A DNA stretch of 51,339 bases from PALSA-1196 sp036833805 (GCA_036833805.1 DAITPA010000007.1:1-51339); one strand, 5' to 3'. Positions 19,501 to 26,930 are shown, numbered from the stretch's first letter. The notes: generated by a model from the letters alone, not told the origin. Translations and numbers: made by a program.

Positions 19501-22142
19501 CGCGCGGTTCGGTATATGTACTGCGCACCGATCTCATCGCCGAGGAAACGCGCGCGATACTCTCGTCGGTTGCGCGGGTCGTGCTGGTGGGCGCGCGTGG
19601 CACACTGACCGAGCAGCTTGATCGCGTGGCTGAGCCTGCGACCCGCGGTCCGGCGCCAGCGCGCACGAGCGCGACCGCCGCCGACGTCGCGGCGGCGCCC
19701 GCGCCGCGCGATCTTGAGTTCTTCAATGGTTTGGGTGGTTTTGCCGCTGACGGACGCGAGTATGTGACGATACTAAGCGCGGGCCAGTCGACGCCCGCTC
19801 CATGGATCAATGTCATCGCCAATCCGTCCTTCGGCTTTCAGGTCGCGGTTGAAGGCAGCGGTTATACCTGGTCGGTCAACAGCCGCGAGAATCAGCTGAC
19901 GCCCTGGTCAAATGACCCGGTCAGCGACCGCCCGGGGGAAGTCATCTATGTGCACGATGAGGACACCGGCGACCTGTGGACGCCGACGGCCGCGCCGATT
20001 GCCGATGCGCGCGGTCAATACAGCGCGCGTCACGGCCAGGGATATAGCCGCTTCGAACGGCAGGCGCATGGCATCGCACTCGAGCTGCTGCAGTACGTGC
20101 CGCTTGATGACTCGATCAAGATTTCTCGTCTAAAGATCCGCAATACCTCGAGGCGCACGCGCAGATTGTGGGTCACGGCGTACGCGGAGTGGGTGCTCGG
20201 GCCCTCGCCGCGCAGCGCTTCGGCGCCCTACATCATCACTGCGCTTGATCAAGAGACGGGCGCGCTGTTTGCGACGAACCCCTGGAACACAATGTTCAAG
20301 GGGCGTGTCGCTTTTGCGGATTTGGGCGGCAGGCAATCGAGCTGGACGTCGGATCGGCGTGAATTTCTCGGCCGTCACGGCACATTCGCACATCCCGCGG
20401 CGCTTGCCCATGAGGAGCCGCTCTCCAAACAGGTGGGCGCAGGCCTTGATCCATGCGCCGCACTGCAATGCTCGGTCCGGATAGAACCCGATCAGGTAGT
20501 CGAAGTCGTGTTCTTCCTCGGGCAGAGCGAGAACGCCGCGGAGGCGCAGTCGCTCATCACGCGCTACCGAGCGGCGAACCTTGATCAAATCCTGCAAGCG
20601 GTCGTCAATTATTGGGACACCGCGCTCGGCACGGTCCAGGTGAAAACGCCGAACCGCGATATGGACATTATTCTTAATCGCTGGATGCTCTACCAGGCGC
20701 TCGTGTGCCGCTTGTGGGCGCGCTCGGCGTTCTATCAGGCAAGCGGCGCCTATGGCTTTCGCGACCAGCTGCAGGACTCGATGGCGTTCGTGACGTCAAA
20801 TCCGGCGTTGACGCGCGCGCAGATCCTGCGCGCCGCCGCGCGGCAATTCGTGGCGGGCGATGTGCAGCACTGGTGGCTGCCATCGAACGGCCAAGGGGTA
20901 CGTACGCGCATGTCGGATGATCGGGTGTGGCTCGCGTACGTGACGACGCACTACATCGAGTCGACTGGCGATGGCGCGATTCTCGATGCGAGCGTCACAT
21001 TTCTCGAGGGCCGCGCGCTGCAGCCGGGCGAGCACGACGCCTACTACCTGCCGGATATCGCGGACGAGTCCGCTTCGCTCTACGAACACTGCGCGCGCGC
21101 GCTCGATCACAGTCTTACTATGGGCGAGCACGGCTTGCCATTGATTGGCACGGGCGACTGGAACGATGGCATGAATCGGGTCGGGGAGGGCGGCAAAGGC
21201 GAGAGCGTATGGCTCGGATGGATATTGCATGCGGCCCTCATGGCCTGGAGCCCGGTCGCGACTGCGCGCGGCGAGAGCGCTCGCAGTGCTGCGTGGCTTG
21301 CCACCGCGGCGGCATTGAAAGCCGCTCTGGAAACAGCCGGCTGGGACGGCCAGTGGTACCGGCGCGGCTACTTTGACGATGGTACGCCGCTCGGGTCGGC
21401 ATCCAGCACCGAGTGCCGCATCGATTGCATCGCGCAGTCGTGGGCCGTGATCTCCGGCGCCGGCGAGCCAGCGCACGCCGCAGGCGCGATGGCGGCGGTC
21501 GAGGAGCAGCTTATCCTGAAGCCATCGAGGCTCGCGCTGCTGTTCACGCCGCCCTTCGATAAGACACCGCTCGAACCCGGATACATCAAGGGCTATCCGC
21601 CCGGCATCCGCGAAAACGGCGGCCAATACACGCACGCCGCCACCTGGTCAGTATTCGCTTTCGCAAGCCTCGGGCAGGGCGATCGGGCTTGTGAGCTTTT
21701 CTCGATGCTGAACCCGATCAATCACGCGCGCACACGCGCGCAGGTGCATCGCTACAAAGTTGAGCCATATGTGGTCGCCGCAGACATCTACTCAGTGCCG
21801 CCGCACGTCGGGCGCGGCGGATGGACGTGGTACACAGGCTCGGCGGGCTGGATGTATCGGGCGGGCCTTGAGGCCGTCCTCGGGTTTAAAGTGCAAGCGG
21901 CAACGCTCATCCTTGCGCCGTGCATTCCCAAACTCTGGCCGCGCTTTGAGATCGTGTTCAGGTATCGCGCCACTCGCTATGAAATCACGGTCGAGAATCC
22001 AGACGGCGTGAGTCGCGGCGTGTCCCACGTGGAGCTCGACGGCGAGCCCAGCGCCGCAGCCATTCATGCCGGTCAAGCCCGCGTCGCGCTGGTTGACGAT
22101 GGCGCGACGCATCGCGTGCGCGTGCTGCTAGGGGCGCATTGA
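13581..22142 (+). CDS. ndvB: Cyclic beta-1,2-glucan synthase (NdvB/ChvB type)
   Basis: A very large inner-membrane enzyme (about 2853 residues, the usual size) that makes cyclic beta-1,2-glucan from UDP-glucose for the periplasm. Visible in order: the family N-terminus (WNSEELLREELFSVERLEQH); membrane helices at about 404-460; a GT84 glycosyltransferase with YIITLDADTRLPRETARR (about 620) and QHRWARGDWQLLPW (about 773); further membrane helices at about 817-990; a glucoamylase-like domain with MFEYLMPSIVM and RAFMAHHQGMT; two GH94 N-terminal-like sandwich domains; and the GH94 phosphorylase barrel with GAYGFRDQLQDSMAF and TGDWNDGMNRVGEGG (about 2524). The GH94 part trims chain length in the known enzyme. 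ATG at 13581 is chosen; a TTG 12 bases upstream is also open. A monocistronic unit seems likely. Confidence 0.95.
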   Translation: MFRAFGRPSRAPPWNSEELLREELFSVERLEQHGRSLAAAESATVGRSRGRSLSARLRNNAAVLLAAYRDIAAAVQAGRPITPAAEWLLDNYHVIEEQIREIRVDLPPGFYRELPKFSAGPFAGYPRVFSVAWAFVAHTDSRFDPEILRRFVRAYQSVQPLAIGELWAVAITLRVVLVENLRRAAQRIVSSRIARQEADAIADRLLGVNGHVQEPDALVRAHEEKSAAVPPAFAVQLAQRLRDQDPKVTPALVWLEQHLARGGSNAEQVVHDEHQRQGASNVTVRNIITSMRLISDVDWAEFFESVSLVDDTLRAGSDFAQLDFATRNLYRGAIEKLARGSRLTEVEVAQAAVTATQRQDASDAARARDPGYHLIAAGRPAFEAAVGYRASIWTRAGRFNTAVGALDYIGGVVLMSAVVLSAALLTLDARVVLGSRFTLFALLGLIPAIDAAVAVLNRIVTRRIGATILPALALRAGVPAELRTMIVVPTLLTTKAAVEAELERLEIHFLASPEGDFYFALLSDWMDCATQSAAQDGALFKSAVDGIARLNVRHGAGQGGPRFLLLHRQRVWSAGQNVWMGWERKRGKLHELNRLLRGATDTTFVNVVGRPPAVPPGVRYIITLDADTRLPRETARRLVGKLAHPLNQARFDPVVGRVVEGYAVLQPRVTPSLPVGREGSIFQRVFSSASGIDPYAAAVSDVYQDLLGEGSYTGKGIYDVDAFEAALAGRVPDGTLLSHDLFEGIFARAGLASDIEVVEEFPTRYDVSASRQHRWARGDWQLLPWIFGRRDAAARSRVSSRMSLIGLWKMLDNLRRTLSAPAAVAALLVGWTLPLRAAGVWTAFIILTIAIPTLLPITGAIVPRNAGVTLRSHLRALGRDLGLAASQTALLIVFLAHQAALMSDAIVRTLYRLFVTRRNLLEWVPAAQAKPSSELSVASLYRRMAGALALGVLAAIASALFARHIWFLAAPFVIAWIASPAIAFWISRAPLSGGRESLTAKEARALRRVARRTWRFFETFVTAADNMLPPDNFQEDPNPVIAHRTSPTNMGLYLLSAVSARDFGWAGSIEIVGRLEATLATMARLHKFRGHFYNWYDTGDLRPLDPRYVSSVDSGNLAGHLIALANTCREWIEAPIADGRSFVGVEDALNLTREALEELPDNHRTQTIARHHLEDALDELADAVVDRDTGDTDIAARLRDISPHTATLVDIARTIANDLGAEADSDLLFWAEATQRAIDSWLHDLTLDEAGVSALKHRLAALEATARAMAEAMQFAFLLDPERRLLSIGYRAADGSLDSNCYDLLASEARLASFVAIAKSDVPARHWFRLGRAVTPVGHGAALVSWAGSMFEYLMPSIVMRAPTGSLLEQTNRLIVRRQMEYGATLGVPWGVSESAYNARDIEFTYQYSNFGVPGLGLKRGLSENAVIAPYATALAAMIVPDAAARNFARLTALGARGRYGFYEALDYTPSRLPEGTEVAIVRAFMAHHQGMTVVAIANALMDGKMRERFHAEPQVQATELLLQERTPRDVSVAHPRAEEVHNAARIRDSDQPELRRLHGAHSATPQVHLLSNGRYAVMLTAAGSGYSCVQDAAVTRWRADGTRDDTGSYIFLRNVDSGEVWSAGYQPTGVEPDSYEVTFTEDRAEYIRVDGQLTTTLEVVVSPEDDAEVRRVSISNSGGRVQDIELTSYGELVLAPPGGDAAHQTFSKLFVQTEYVAKVGAILATRRRRAANEPEIWAAHYAIVEGEVVGDAQIETDRARFLGRGRGVHTPIAVMDGRRLSNTVGTVLDPVFALRYRLRIAVGATARIAFWTSAASSRASVLDLVDKHHDGNAYVRAATLAWTQAQVQLRHLGIDAEEAALFQRLAGPVLYASSSMRPSSDAIRRGSGGPAPLWAQGISGDLPIVLVRIDDVADIAIVRQLLRAHEYWRLKRLAVDLVILNERAASYVQDLQTVLETLLRTTLARPQIGVEGARGSVYVLRTDLIAEETRAILSSVARVVLVGARGTLTEQLDRVAEPATRGPAPARTSATAADVAAAPAPRDLEFFNGLGGFAADGREYVTILSAGQSTPAPWINVIANPSFGFQVAVEGSGYTWSVNSRENQLTPWSNDPVSDRPGEVIYVHDEDTGDLWTPTAAPIADARGQYSARHGQGYSRFERQAHGIALELLQYVPLDDSIKISRLKIRNTSRRTRRLWVTAYAEWVLGPSPRSASAPYIITALDQETGALFATNPWNTMFKGRVAFADLGGRQSSWTSDRREFLGRHGTFAHPAALAHEEPLSKQVGAGLDPCAALQCSVRIEPDQVVEVVFFLGQSENAAEAQSLITRYRAANLDQILQAVVNYWDTALGTVQVKTPNRDMDIILNRWMLYQALVCRLWARSAFYQASGAYGFRDQLQDSMAFVTSNPALTRAQILRAAARQFVAGDVQHWWLPSNGQGVRTRMSDDRVWLAYVTTHYIESTGDGAILDASVTFLEGRALQPGEHDAYYLPDIADESASLYEHCARALDHSLTMGEHGLPLIGTGDWNDGMNRVGEGGKGESVWLGWILHAALMAWSPVATARGESARSAAWLATAAALKAALETAGWDGQWYRRGYFDDGTPLGSASSTECRIDCIAQSWAVISGAGEPAHAAGAMAAVEEQLILKPSRLALLFTPPFDKTPLEPGYIKGYPPGIRENGGQYTHAATWSVFAFASLGQGDRACELFSMLNPINHARTRAQVHRYKVEPYVVAADIYSVPPHVGRGGWTWYTGSAGWMYRAGLEAVLGFKVQAATLILAPCIPKLWPRFEIVFRYRATRYEITVENPDGVSRGVSHVELDGEPSAAAIHAGQARVALVDDGATHRVRVLLGAH

Positions 22143-22241
22143 CCATAAGCCACAGCGACTCGCGCAGCTGCGCGGAACCTTGGGCGCGCTCAGGGGTTTA
22201 TTGCGCAGTTGCAGCTCCTTAGCGATGCTGGAGATAACGAT

Positions 22242-22691
22242 ATGACCCGTCTGAAATGGTTGGTATTGGGCGCGATCAGCATTCTGTCGATCGCCGCCTG
22301 TTCGCGCCAGGAGAGTGTCGCCGACGCGCAAAAGGCGGCCGACGCCGCCGCCATCAAGGGCAGTGAGCAGGTGATGGACGCGAAGCGCGATGCAGCCAAC
22401 GCCGAGATCAAGGCAAGCGAAGAGGTTGCTAAGAGCGAGGACAAGGCCGTCGCGCAGGTCGACAACGCTCAGGCCGACGCGCTGCAGAAGACCGCGAACG
22501 CGGAAGTCAAAGTCTCGCTTGCGCAGGCGAAGAGTGACTACGATGTCGCAGTTGCCAAGTGCCGAGCGCTCGCCGGCGCCGACCGCAATAACTGCAAGAG
22601 CCAGGCACAAGCGGATTTGGACGCAGCCAAAGCGCAAGCCAATGTCACGCGACAGGATGCCAAATCCGAAGCGCATGAGCTTAGGAACTGA
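22242..22691 (+). CDS. Small Ala/Lys-rich coiled-coil lipoprotein
   Basis: A 149-residue predicted lipoprotein. A basic N-terminus and hydrophobic stretch end in a lipobox (SIAAC, Cys20). Nearly all of the mature part is a charged Ala-rich helix (repeated DAQKAAD, NAEIKASEEVAKSED, AQAKSDYDVAV types), so a long coiled coil is expected, with a Cys pair near CRALAGADRNNC. It has no catalytic motif. It resembles uncharacterised periplasmic helical lipoproteins and could be an envelope spacer, as Lpp is; that is a guess. GGAG lies 8 nt before the ATG. It begins 99 bp after the glucan synthase and is followed by a hairpin terminator. Confidence 0.8.
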   Translation: MTRLKWLVLGAISILSIAACSRQESVADAQKAADAAAIKGSEQVMDAKRDAANAEIKASEEVAKSEDKAVAQVDNAQADALQKTANAEVKVSLAQAKSDYDVAVAKCRALAGADRNNCKSQAQADLDAAKAQANVTRQDAKSEAHELRN

Positions 22692-22726
22692 GCTTAAGAA
22701 CGAACGGTTCTACCTGGTGCGCGCCC

Positions 22727-22751
22727 GCGACGCCGCTGAGGGCGTCGCTTT
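22727..22751 (+). terminator. Hairpin terminator after the lipoprotein gene
   Basis: GCGACGCC-GCTGAG-GGCGTCGC is a perfect 8-bp stem with a 6-nt loop, followed by TTT, 35 bp after the lipoprotein stop. The short T-run makes it a weak intrinsic terminator. Confidence 0.55.
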
Positions 22752-22889
22752 GACTTGAAGAAGTCCGGTCCGCACTCCAGACTTAGGGCTCGTCCAACCA
22801 TTCGGCAGTTCGATGCTCTGCGCGAAGAGATCTCTTCATCCGCTGGAAAACTTCGCGTTGTGTCGCGGTGCCGGTTTGGATCCGAGCCC

Positions 22890-23837
22890 ATGAGTGCAGC
22901 GTGCGTGTCTCGCCGGCATGCCTTGATGGGCGGCCTTGCGGCGTGCTGTCTACCTCGATTTGCCCGACCCGCCGAAGCGCCGCTGCAGGCGTGGCCCACG
23001 CACGAGGTTGCACCGGGCATTCATATCCGCCGCGGCGTCAATGAGGATGTGAGCGCGTCGAATGATGATGCGATTGCCAACATTGGCTTCATCGTCGGGC
23101 GTGACGCGGTTGCGGTGACGGACTCGGGCGGCAGTCTGAATGACGGGCGGCGGCTGCGCGCGAGGATCCGCGCGATCACGCCGCTGCCCGTCCGCTACGT
23201 ACTGATGTCGCATGTGCATCCGGATCATGTTTTCGGCGCCGGCGCGTTCGGCGCGGATCATCCGGTGTATGTCGGCCATGCGGGGCTTCCCCGTGCGCTG
23301 TCGTTGCGCTGGGAGTACTACCGCACCCGCATCGAGGCGATATTGGGCAAAGATACGGTCGGTGCCGTCGTCATGCCTACCCTTCTGGTCCATGACAAAG
23401 CGCAGATTGATCTGGGCGATAGAGTGCTTGAGCTCCACGCGCACGGCATCGCCCATACCGACTCCGACCTCACCGTTCTCGACCGTAAAACCCGCACCTT
23501 GATCGCATCGGATTTGCTTTTCGTCGAGCGTGTGCCGTCACTTGATGGCAGCCTGAAAGGCTGGTTGCAGGAGCTCGGGATCCTCAAGACGGTCGGCGCC
23601 CAACATGCGGTCCCCGGGCATGGCCCGGTGAGCGTAGAATGGCCGCAAGGTTGCCGCGATCTCGCGCGCTATCTTGGCGTTCTGTTGCGCGAGACGCGCG
23701 CCGCCGTAAAGAAGGGGCTCGAGATCGATGCGGCCGTCAAAACAGTCGCGTTGTCGGAGCGCAGTCGCTGGAAACTTTTCGACGACTACCATGGCCATAA
23801 TGTCATTCAGGCATTTAAGGAACTCGAATGGGAGTGA
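22890..23837 (+). CDS. Exported MBL-fold zinc hydrolase of the quinoprotein relay set (SoxH-like)
   Basis: Metallo-beta-lactamase-fold hydrolase, 315 residues from the ATG at 22890. That start gives a twin-arginine-like signal (SRRHALMGGLAACC) ending near residue 27; the frame is open a further 45 codons. The zinc motif HVHPDH (His108, His110, Asp112, His113 in SHVHPDH) is intact, with later ligands in HGIAHTDSD, ASDLLF and VPGHGP. This is the type called 'quinoprotein relay system zinc metallohydrolase'. Its stop overlaps the SoxYZ-like gene by 10 bp, and the rhodanese-like gene follows. In related genomes the three genes travel with PQQ-dependent alcohol dehydrogenases. Its substrate, perhaps a thiol-bound carrier adduct, is unproven. 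Confidence 0.85.
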   Translation: MSAACVSRRHALMGGLAACCLPRFARPAEAPLQAWPTHEVAPGIHIRRGVNEDVSASNDDAIANIGFIVGRDAVAVTDSGGSLNDGRRLRARIRAITPLPVRYVLMSHVHPDHVFGAGAFGADHPVYVGHAGLPRALSLRWEYYRTRIEAILGKDTVGAVVMPTLLVHDKAQIDLGDRVLELHAHGIAHTDSDLTVLDRKTRTLIASDLLFVERVPSLDGSLKGWLQELGILKTVGAQHAVPGHGPVSVEWPQGCRDLARYLGVLLRETRAAVKKGLEIDAAVKTVALSERSRWKLFDDYHGHNVIQAFKELEWE

Positions 23838-24673
23838 CTAGGACCTTGCTCCTCGCGCTGGTGATGAGCACCGTGGCGGCGCTCGGCCATGCACCGGTGG
23901 CCAACGCCGACGATTCCGAAGCGGCAATGAAGGCGCACGCGGCTCAGGACGAGGCGGAGCGCGCGGCGCGCTGGAAGGATCTGCGGCACGAGATCTTCGG
24001 TGCGCGCTCCCTTGGCGATGGCGCCGGCGTGATTCAGATCGCTGCGCCCGAGCACGCGCTCGACGCGGCGCTGGTGCCGGTCACCTTGACCATGAAGGCC
24101 GCGCAGCCCATCAAAGGCGTGTACCTCGTGATCGACAACAATCCGGCGCCGCTTGCGAGTCATTTCACTTTTGGTCCGCGGGCCGATCCGCGCATTCTGA
24201 AGCTACGCGTGCGCGTCAACATGTATACCTACATGCACGCGGTTGCGGAGACTGCGGACGGCAAGCTTTTCGTCGCACAGCAGTTCATCAAAACCTCGGG
24301 CGGCTGCTCGGCGCCCGTGGGCTCCGATGATGCGGCGGCGATGAAAGACATGGGACTCATGAAGCTGCACATCCTGGGGAACTTCGCTGCCGGTAAGCCG
24401 GTGCAGGCGCAACTCATGATCCGCCATCCGAACTTCAATGGCATGCAGATGGATCAGATCACGCGCACTTTTACGCCGCCGCGCTTCATTCGCAGCATCG
24501 ATGCAAGCTACGACGGCGAGGCTGTGTTTCATCTTGATTCGGACATCTCCTTGAGCACGGATCCGGTCATCACATTCGGTTTCGTGCCGGACAAGAAAGG
24601 CACGATGCAGCTCGTCGTGCGCGACAGCAAAGACGTCTCTTTCAATCACAGCTTCGACGTTCCCGCAGCCTAA
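23828..24673 (+). CDS. Fused SoxY-SoxZ-like carrier, quinoprotein-associated type
   Basis: A 281-residue exported carrier. A signal peptide of about 27 residues (ending near VANADD) is followed by a SoxY-like domain with PIKGVYLVIDNNPAPL and a Cys in KTSGGCSAP (Cys160). The SoxZ-like domain comes next (IRHPNFNGMQMDQITRTFTP, then DPVITFGFVPDKKG). True SoxY carries its Cys in a C-terminal GGCGG swinging arm; here the GGC lies between the domains, as in the quinoprotein dehydrogenase-associated fused family. It is translationally coupled to the hydrolase upstream. It may carry a covalent intermediate on Cys160 in the periplasm, by analogy with SoxYZ, but this is not shown. Confidence 0.87.
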   Translation: MGVTRTLLLALVMSTVAALGHAPVANADDSEAAMKAHAAQDEAERAARWKDLRHEIFGARSLGDGAGVIQIAAPEHALDAALVPVTLTMKAAQPIKGVYLVIDNNPAPLASHFTFGPRADPRILKLRVRVNMYTYMHAVAETADGKLFVAQQFIKTSGGCSAPVGSDDAAAMKDMGLMKLHILGNFAAGKPVQAQLMIRHPNFNGMQMDQITRTFTPPRFIRSIDASYDGEAVFHLDSDISLSTDPVITFGFVPDKKGTMQLVVRDSKDVSFNHSFDVPAA

Positions 24674-24683
24674 GAGGTTGGCG

Positions 24684-25262
24684 ATGGCTCGATTTCTCCG
24701 CGGCCGGCTTCGGCACGGTGGCGTCGTGCTCGCCTTGTGGTGGCCACTGTTAGCGGCTGCAGCGGGCGCTCATGTTGCGGAGCCCGCGGGCTACTGGATG
24801 GGTCCGACGCGCGGGCCGGTCGCGACGACCGTGAAGGGCGGCAAGGTGATTCACACCCGCGAGCTTGCCGCATTGTTGAAAGCAGACGATGTCATGGTCG
24901 TCGACGTCTCGGATGCGCCGAAACGGCCCGACCATATGGCAGCGGGTGCCGTTTGGCTGCCCGTACCCCATCCCGTCATTCCCGGTGGCGTGTGGATTCC
25001 GGGAGCCGGGCTTGGCGCCATCCCGCCTGCCATCGACAAATTATTCCGCGAGCGCCTCGCAATGGGCACGCACAAGGACCCCACGCACGAGCTTGTGATC
25101 TACTGTCATGAGAGCTGCTGGTTGAGCTGGAATGCCGCCAAGCGCGCGATCAGCTATGGGTACAAAAGTGTGTACTGGTTTCCGGACGGCATGGAAGGTT
25201 GGCGCGGCGCCGGGCTTCCCACCGTCGTTGCCGAGCCGCAAGTAGCGCTGCCAAAGCTCTAG
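24684..25262 (+). CDS. Exported rhodanese-like protein with a CHESCW motif (PQQ-catabolism-associated type)
   Basis: A 192-residue periplasmic protein with a signal peptide (about 1-29) and a rhodanese-like fold: VMVVDVSDAPKRPDHM, then an active-site loop YCHESCWLSWNAAKRA with Cys141 and Cys145, then GYKSVYWFPDGMEGWRGAGLP. It matches the family known as 'PQQ-dependent catabolism-associated CXXCW motif protein', although the spacing here is Cys-X3-Cys-Trp. GAGG lies 6 nt before the ATG, and the start is 10 bp after the SoxYZ-like stop, so it is the third gene of the operon. It could supply or remove sulfur or a disulfide on the carrier. Its stop overlaps that of the DUF3443 gene on the other strand. 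Confidence 0.87.
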   Translation: MARFLRGRLRHGGVVLALWWPLLAAAAGAHVAEPAGYWMGPTRGPVATTVKGGKVIHTRELAALLKADDVMVVDVSDAPKRPDHMAAGAVWLPVPHPVIPGGVWIPGAGLGAIPPAIDKLFRERLAMGTHKDPTHELVIYCHESCWLSWNAAKRAISYGYKSVYWFPDGMEGWRGAGLPTVVAEPQVALPKL

Positions 25263-26461
25263 TACGCGACGTACGGTCCGATCCCGCCCGGGGTGTTCTG
25301 GTCAGCAATGGCGGTATAGACACTGCGCCCGAAGAAAAAGGGCAATCCCCAGTCGAACGATGTGTTGTCCGCGTTAGGCGCGGCGAGATCTTCGAATGCG
25401 ACGTCGGAGGTATTGCCGTTGAACAGGCCCTGCGCATTGGCGACGCTGAACGGGATCGCGCTGCTCGCATTGTTGACGCCGGTATTGGTCGCCGACCGAT
25501 TGAGCGTGGAGGTGGGGCAGAAGAACCCCGGTGCCGCTGTCGAATTCGAGCACGTCGGAATGGTGGCGTCGACGAAATAGATCGCGTTCGAGCCGCTGTC
25601 AAGGAAGCTATTGCCGTACGCCTGACTCTTGTAGGTGACCGTGAACACTCCGAGATTCGGATCAAGCGCATACACCGTCGCAGTCCCCAGGCCGTTATTG
25701 GTCTCGGTGCCGATGCCGAATACCAGCGAACCCGTCAGGGCAGCGGACCCTGCTGCCGGGACAGCAGGCAGCTCAACAATGACGCCGTTGTTGTCCGCGG
25801 TGAAATACGCAACGGGGTTCGACACCTGCAGCGCAACGGCGATCGCAGTGGATGTGCAGACCCCTGCCGAACAGGTGAAGTAGTCGCCCTCGTCCGCTAT
25901 GAACGGGCCGACTCCCAGAATGCCGTTGGCGCCGAACGTTGCGACCGTATCCTCCGCGCGTCCCGTGCTCGAGCACGAGGTCGGAATACCCGGGAAGGCG
26001 GGATCGCCGATGATTTGAACCGGGACGGCAGATGCGGCCTCGCCCGCGATCTGGATGTCGGCCGTCTTCACCGGTCCCCAGCTGAAGCCGTCCGCGAATA
26101 CGGTGCATTCAACAATCGCCGGGCCGCCGGTGCCGTTCGGTTCCTGCGGCAGAACGAGCGAGGAAGACATCGCTGCGGAGAGAATGCGCAGTCCGTACGA
26201 ACCGGTATCGACTTCAACATGATCGATGGTCTGGCAATTGCTTGTGCTGCCCGGGGCGCAGACCGTGACCGAGACAAAGGGTGTATTGACGCTGGCGATG
26301 CCGCTCGCCGTGGAAGGCCCGGCGTCCACCGTGATCATCGCCACGTTCGCCCCCGTTGGCATGGGCGGTTGCGTCGGCATGGTGGATGTGCCGGAGCTGC
26401 CGCCGCATCCGACAACGCTCAAGATTACTGCGATCGGAGCCAGTGCGATCGACCTCGTCAT
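25259..26461 (-). CDS. DUF3443 lipoprotein
   Basis: A 400-residue predicted lipoprotein with a signal and lipobox (LSVVGC, Cys19) followed by a Gly/Ser/Thr/Pro linker. The body has the family features DTGSYGLRILS, FGANGILGVGPF, GTETNNGLG, SFLDSGSNAIYFVDA and ending GLPFFFGRSVYTAI. DTGS and DSGS, about 190 residues apart, followed by GILGVG and a closing FFFGRSVY, resemble the two catalytic loops of pepsin-like aspartic proteases, but no peptidase activity is known for this family. ATG at 26461 is chosen, as the lipobox requires; the frame is open further upstream through the DUF2844 gene. It lies 10 bp downstream of the DUF2844 gene, the usual partnership of these two families. Confidence 0.88.
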   Translation of the reverse strand: MTRSIALAPIAVILSVVGCGGSSGTSTMPTQPPMPTGANVAMITVDAGPSTASGIASVNTPFVSVTVCAPGSTSNCQTIDHVEVDTGSYGLRILSAAMSSSLVLPQEPNGTGGPAIVECTVFADGFSWGPVKTADIQIAGEAASAVPVQIIGDPAFPGIPTSCSSTGRAEDTVATFGANGILGVGPFIADEGDYFTCSAGVCTSTAIAVALQVSNPVAYFTADNNGVIVELPAVPAAGSAALTGSLVFGIGTETNNGLGTATVYALDPNLGVFTVTYKSQAYGNSFLDSGSNAIYFVDATIPTCSNSTAAPGFFCPTSTLNRSATNTGVNNASSAIPFSVANAQGLFNGNTSDVAFEDLAAPNADNTSFDWGLPFFFGRSVYTAIADQNTPGGIGPYVAY

Positions 26462-26471
26462 AACGCCCTCG

Positions 26472-26930
26472 TTACTGAATGTCGGTGACGGGCACATTCT
26501 GCGGCAGGAGCTCTGGAACATAAGCGCGGCCGAAGTACGCATGCATACGAGCGCTTGACTGCATGACGAGGCCCGGCAGTGCGATCGCAAAATGTTTGTG
26601 GTCTGAAAGGCTGGTGCGCGGCGCTTCGCTGTACTGTTTGAAGTACACCCCGAGCGTCTGCCGAAGGTCGGGCATCTTGGGCCCGCGCCAGGCAACCGCG
26701 AAGACTTTCCCCGCTGGCGAAACATATTCGCGCACCAGCGTTCCGGAGGGCGTTTGAATCTCGTGTACGGAATAGGCACGCGCGGCAGACACGCGCACCA
26801 TGCCTTTCATTTTGAGCCCGTCGCTTGCGATGGAGCTCGCATCGGCACCGAGCGCGGCAAAGGCGGGAACGGATGCGGCCTGGATCAGGAGGGCAACGGC
26901 AAGCGCGCGACGCCTGTACGGGATCAACAT
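26472..26930 (-). CDS. DUF2844 exported protein
   Basis: A 152-residue secreted protein with a signal peptide (MLIPYRRRALAVALLIQAAS..., cleavage near AFA). The body has YSVHEIQTPSGTLVREYVSP and GKVFAVAWRGPKMPDLRQTL, then a region with ALPGLVMQSSARMHAYFGRA; these are the family hallmarks. Its function is unknown. Its constant companion is the DUF3443 lipoprotein encoded directly downstream, so the two probably act together in the periplasm or at the surface. The ATG at 26930 is chosen for the signal peptide; the frame is open 17 codons further upstream. Confidence 0.87.
   Translation of the reverse strand: MLIPYRRRALAVALLIQAASVPAFAALGADASSIASDGLKMKGMVRVSAARAYSVHEIQTPSGTLVREYVSPAGKVFAVAWRGPKMPDLRQTLGVYFKQYSEAPRTSLSDHKHFAIALPGLVMQSSARMHAYFGRAYVPELLPQNVPVTDIQ

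Noticed and set aside
25199..26488. Plus-strand open frame (~429 codons) opposite the DUF3443 gene
   Set aside because: The minus-strand product has a lipobox and family motifs. The plus-strand product is a low-complexity Arg-rich shadow.
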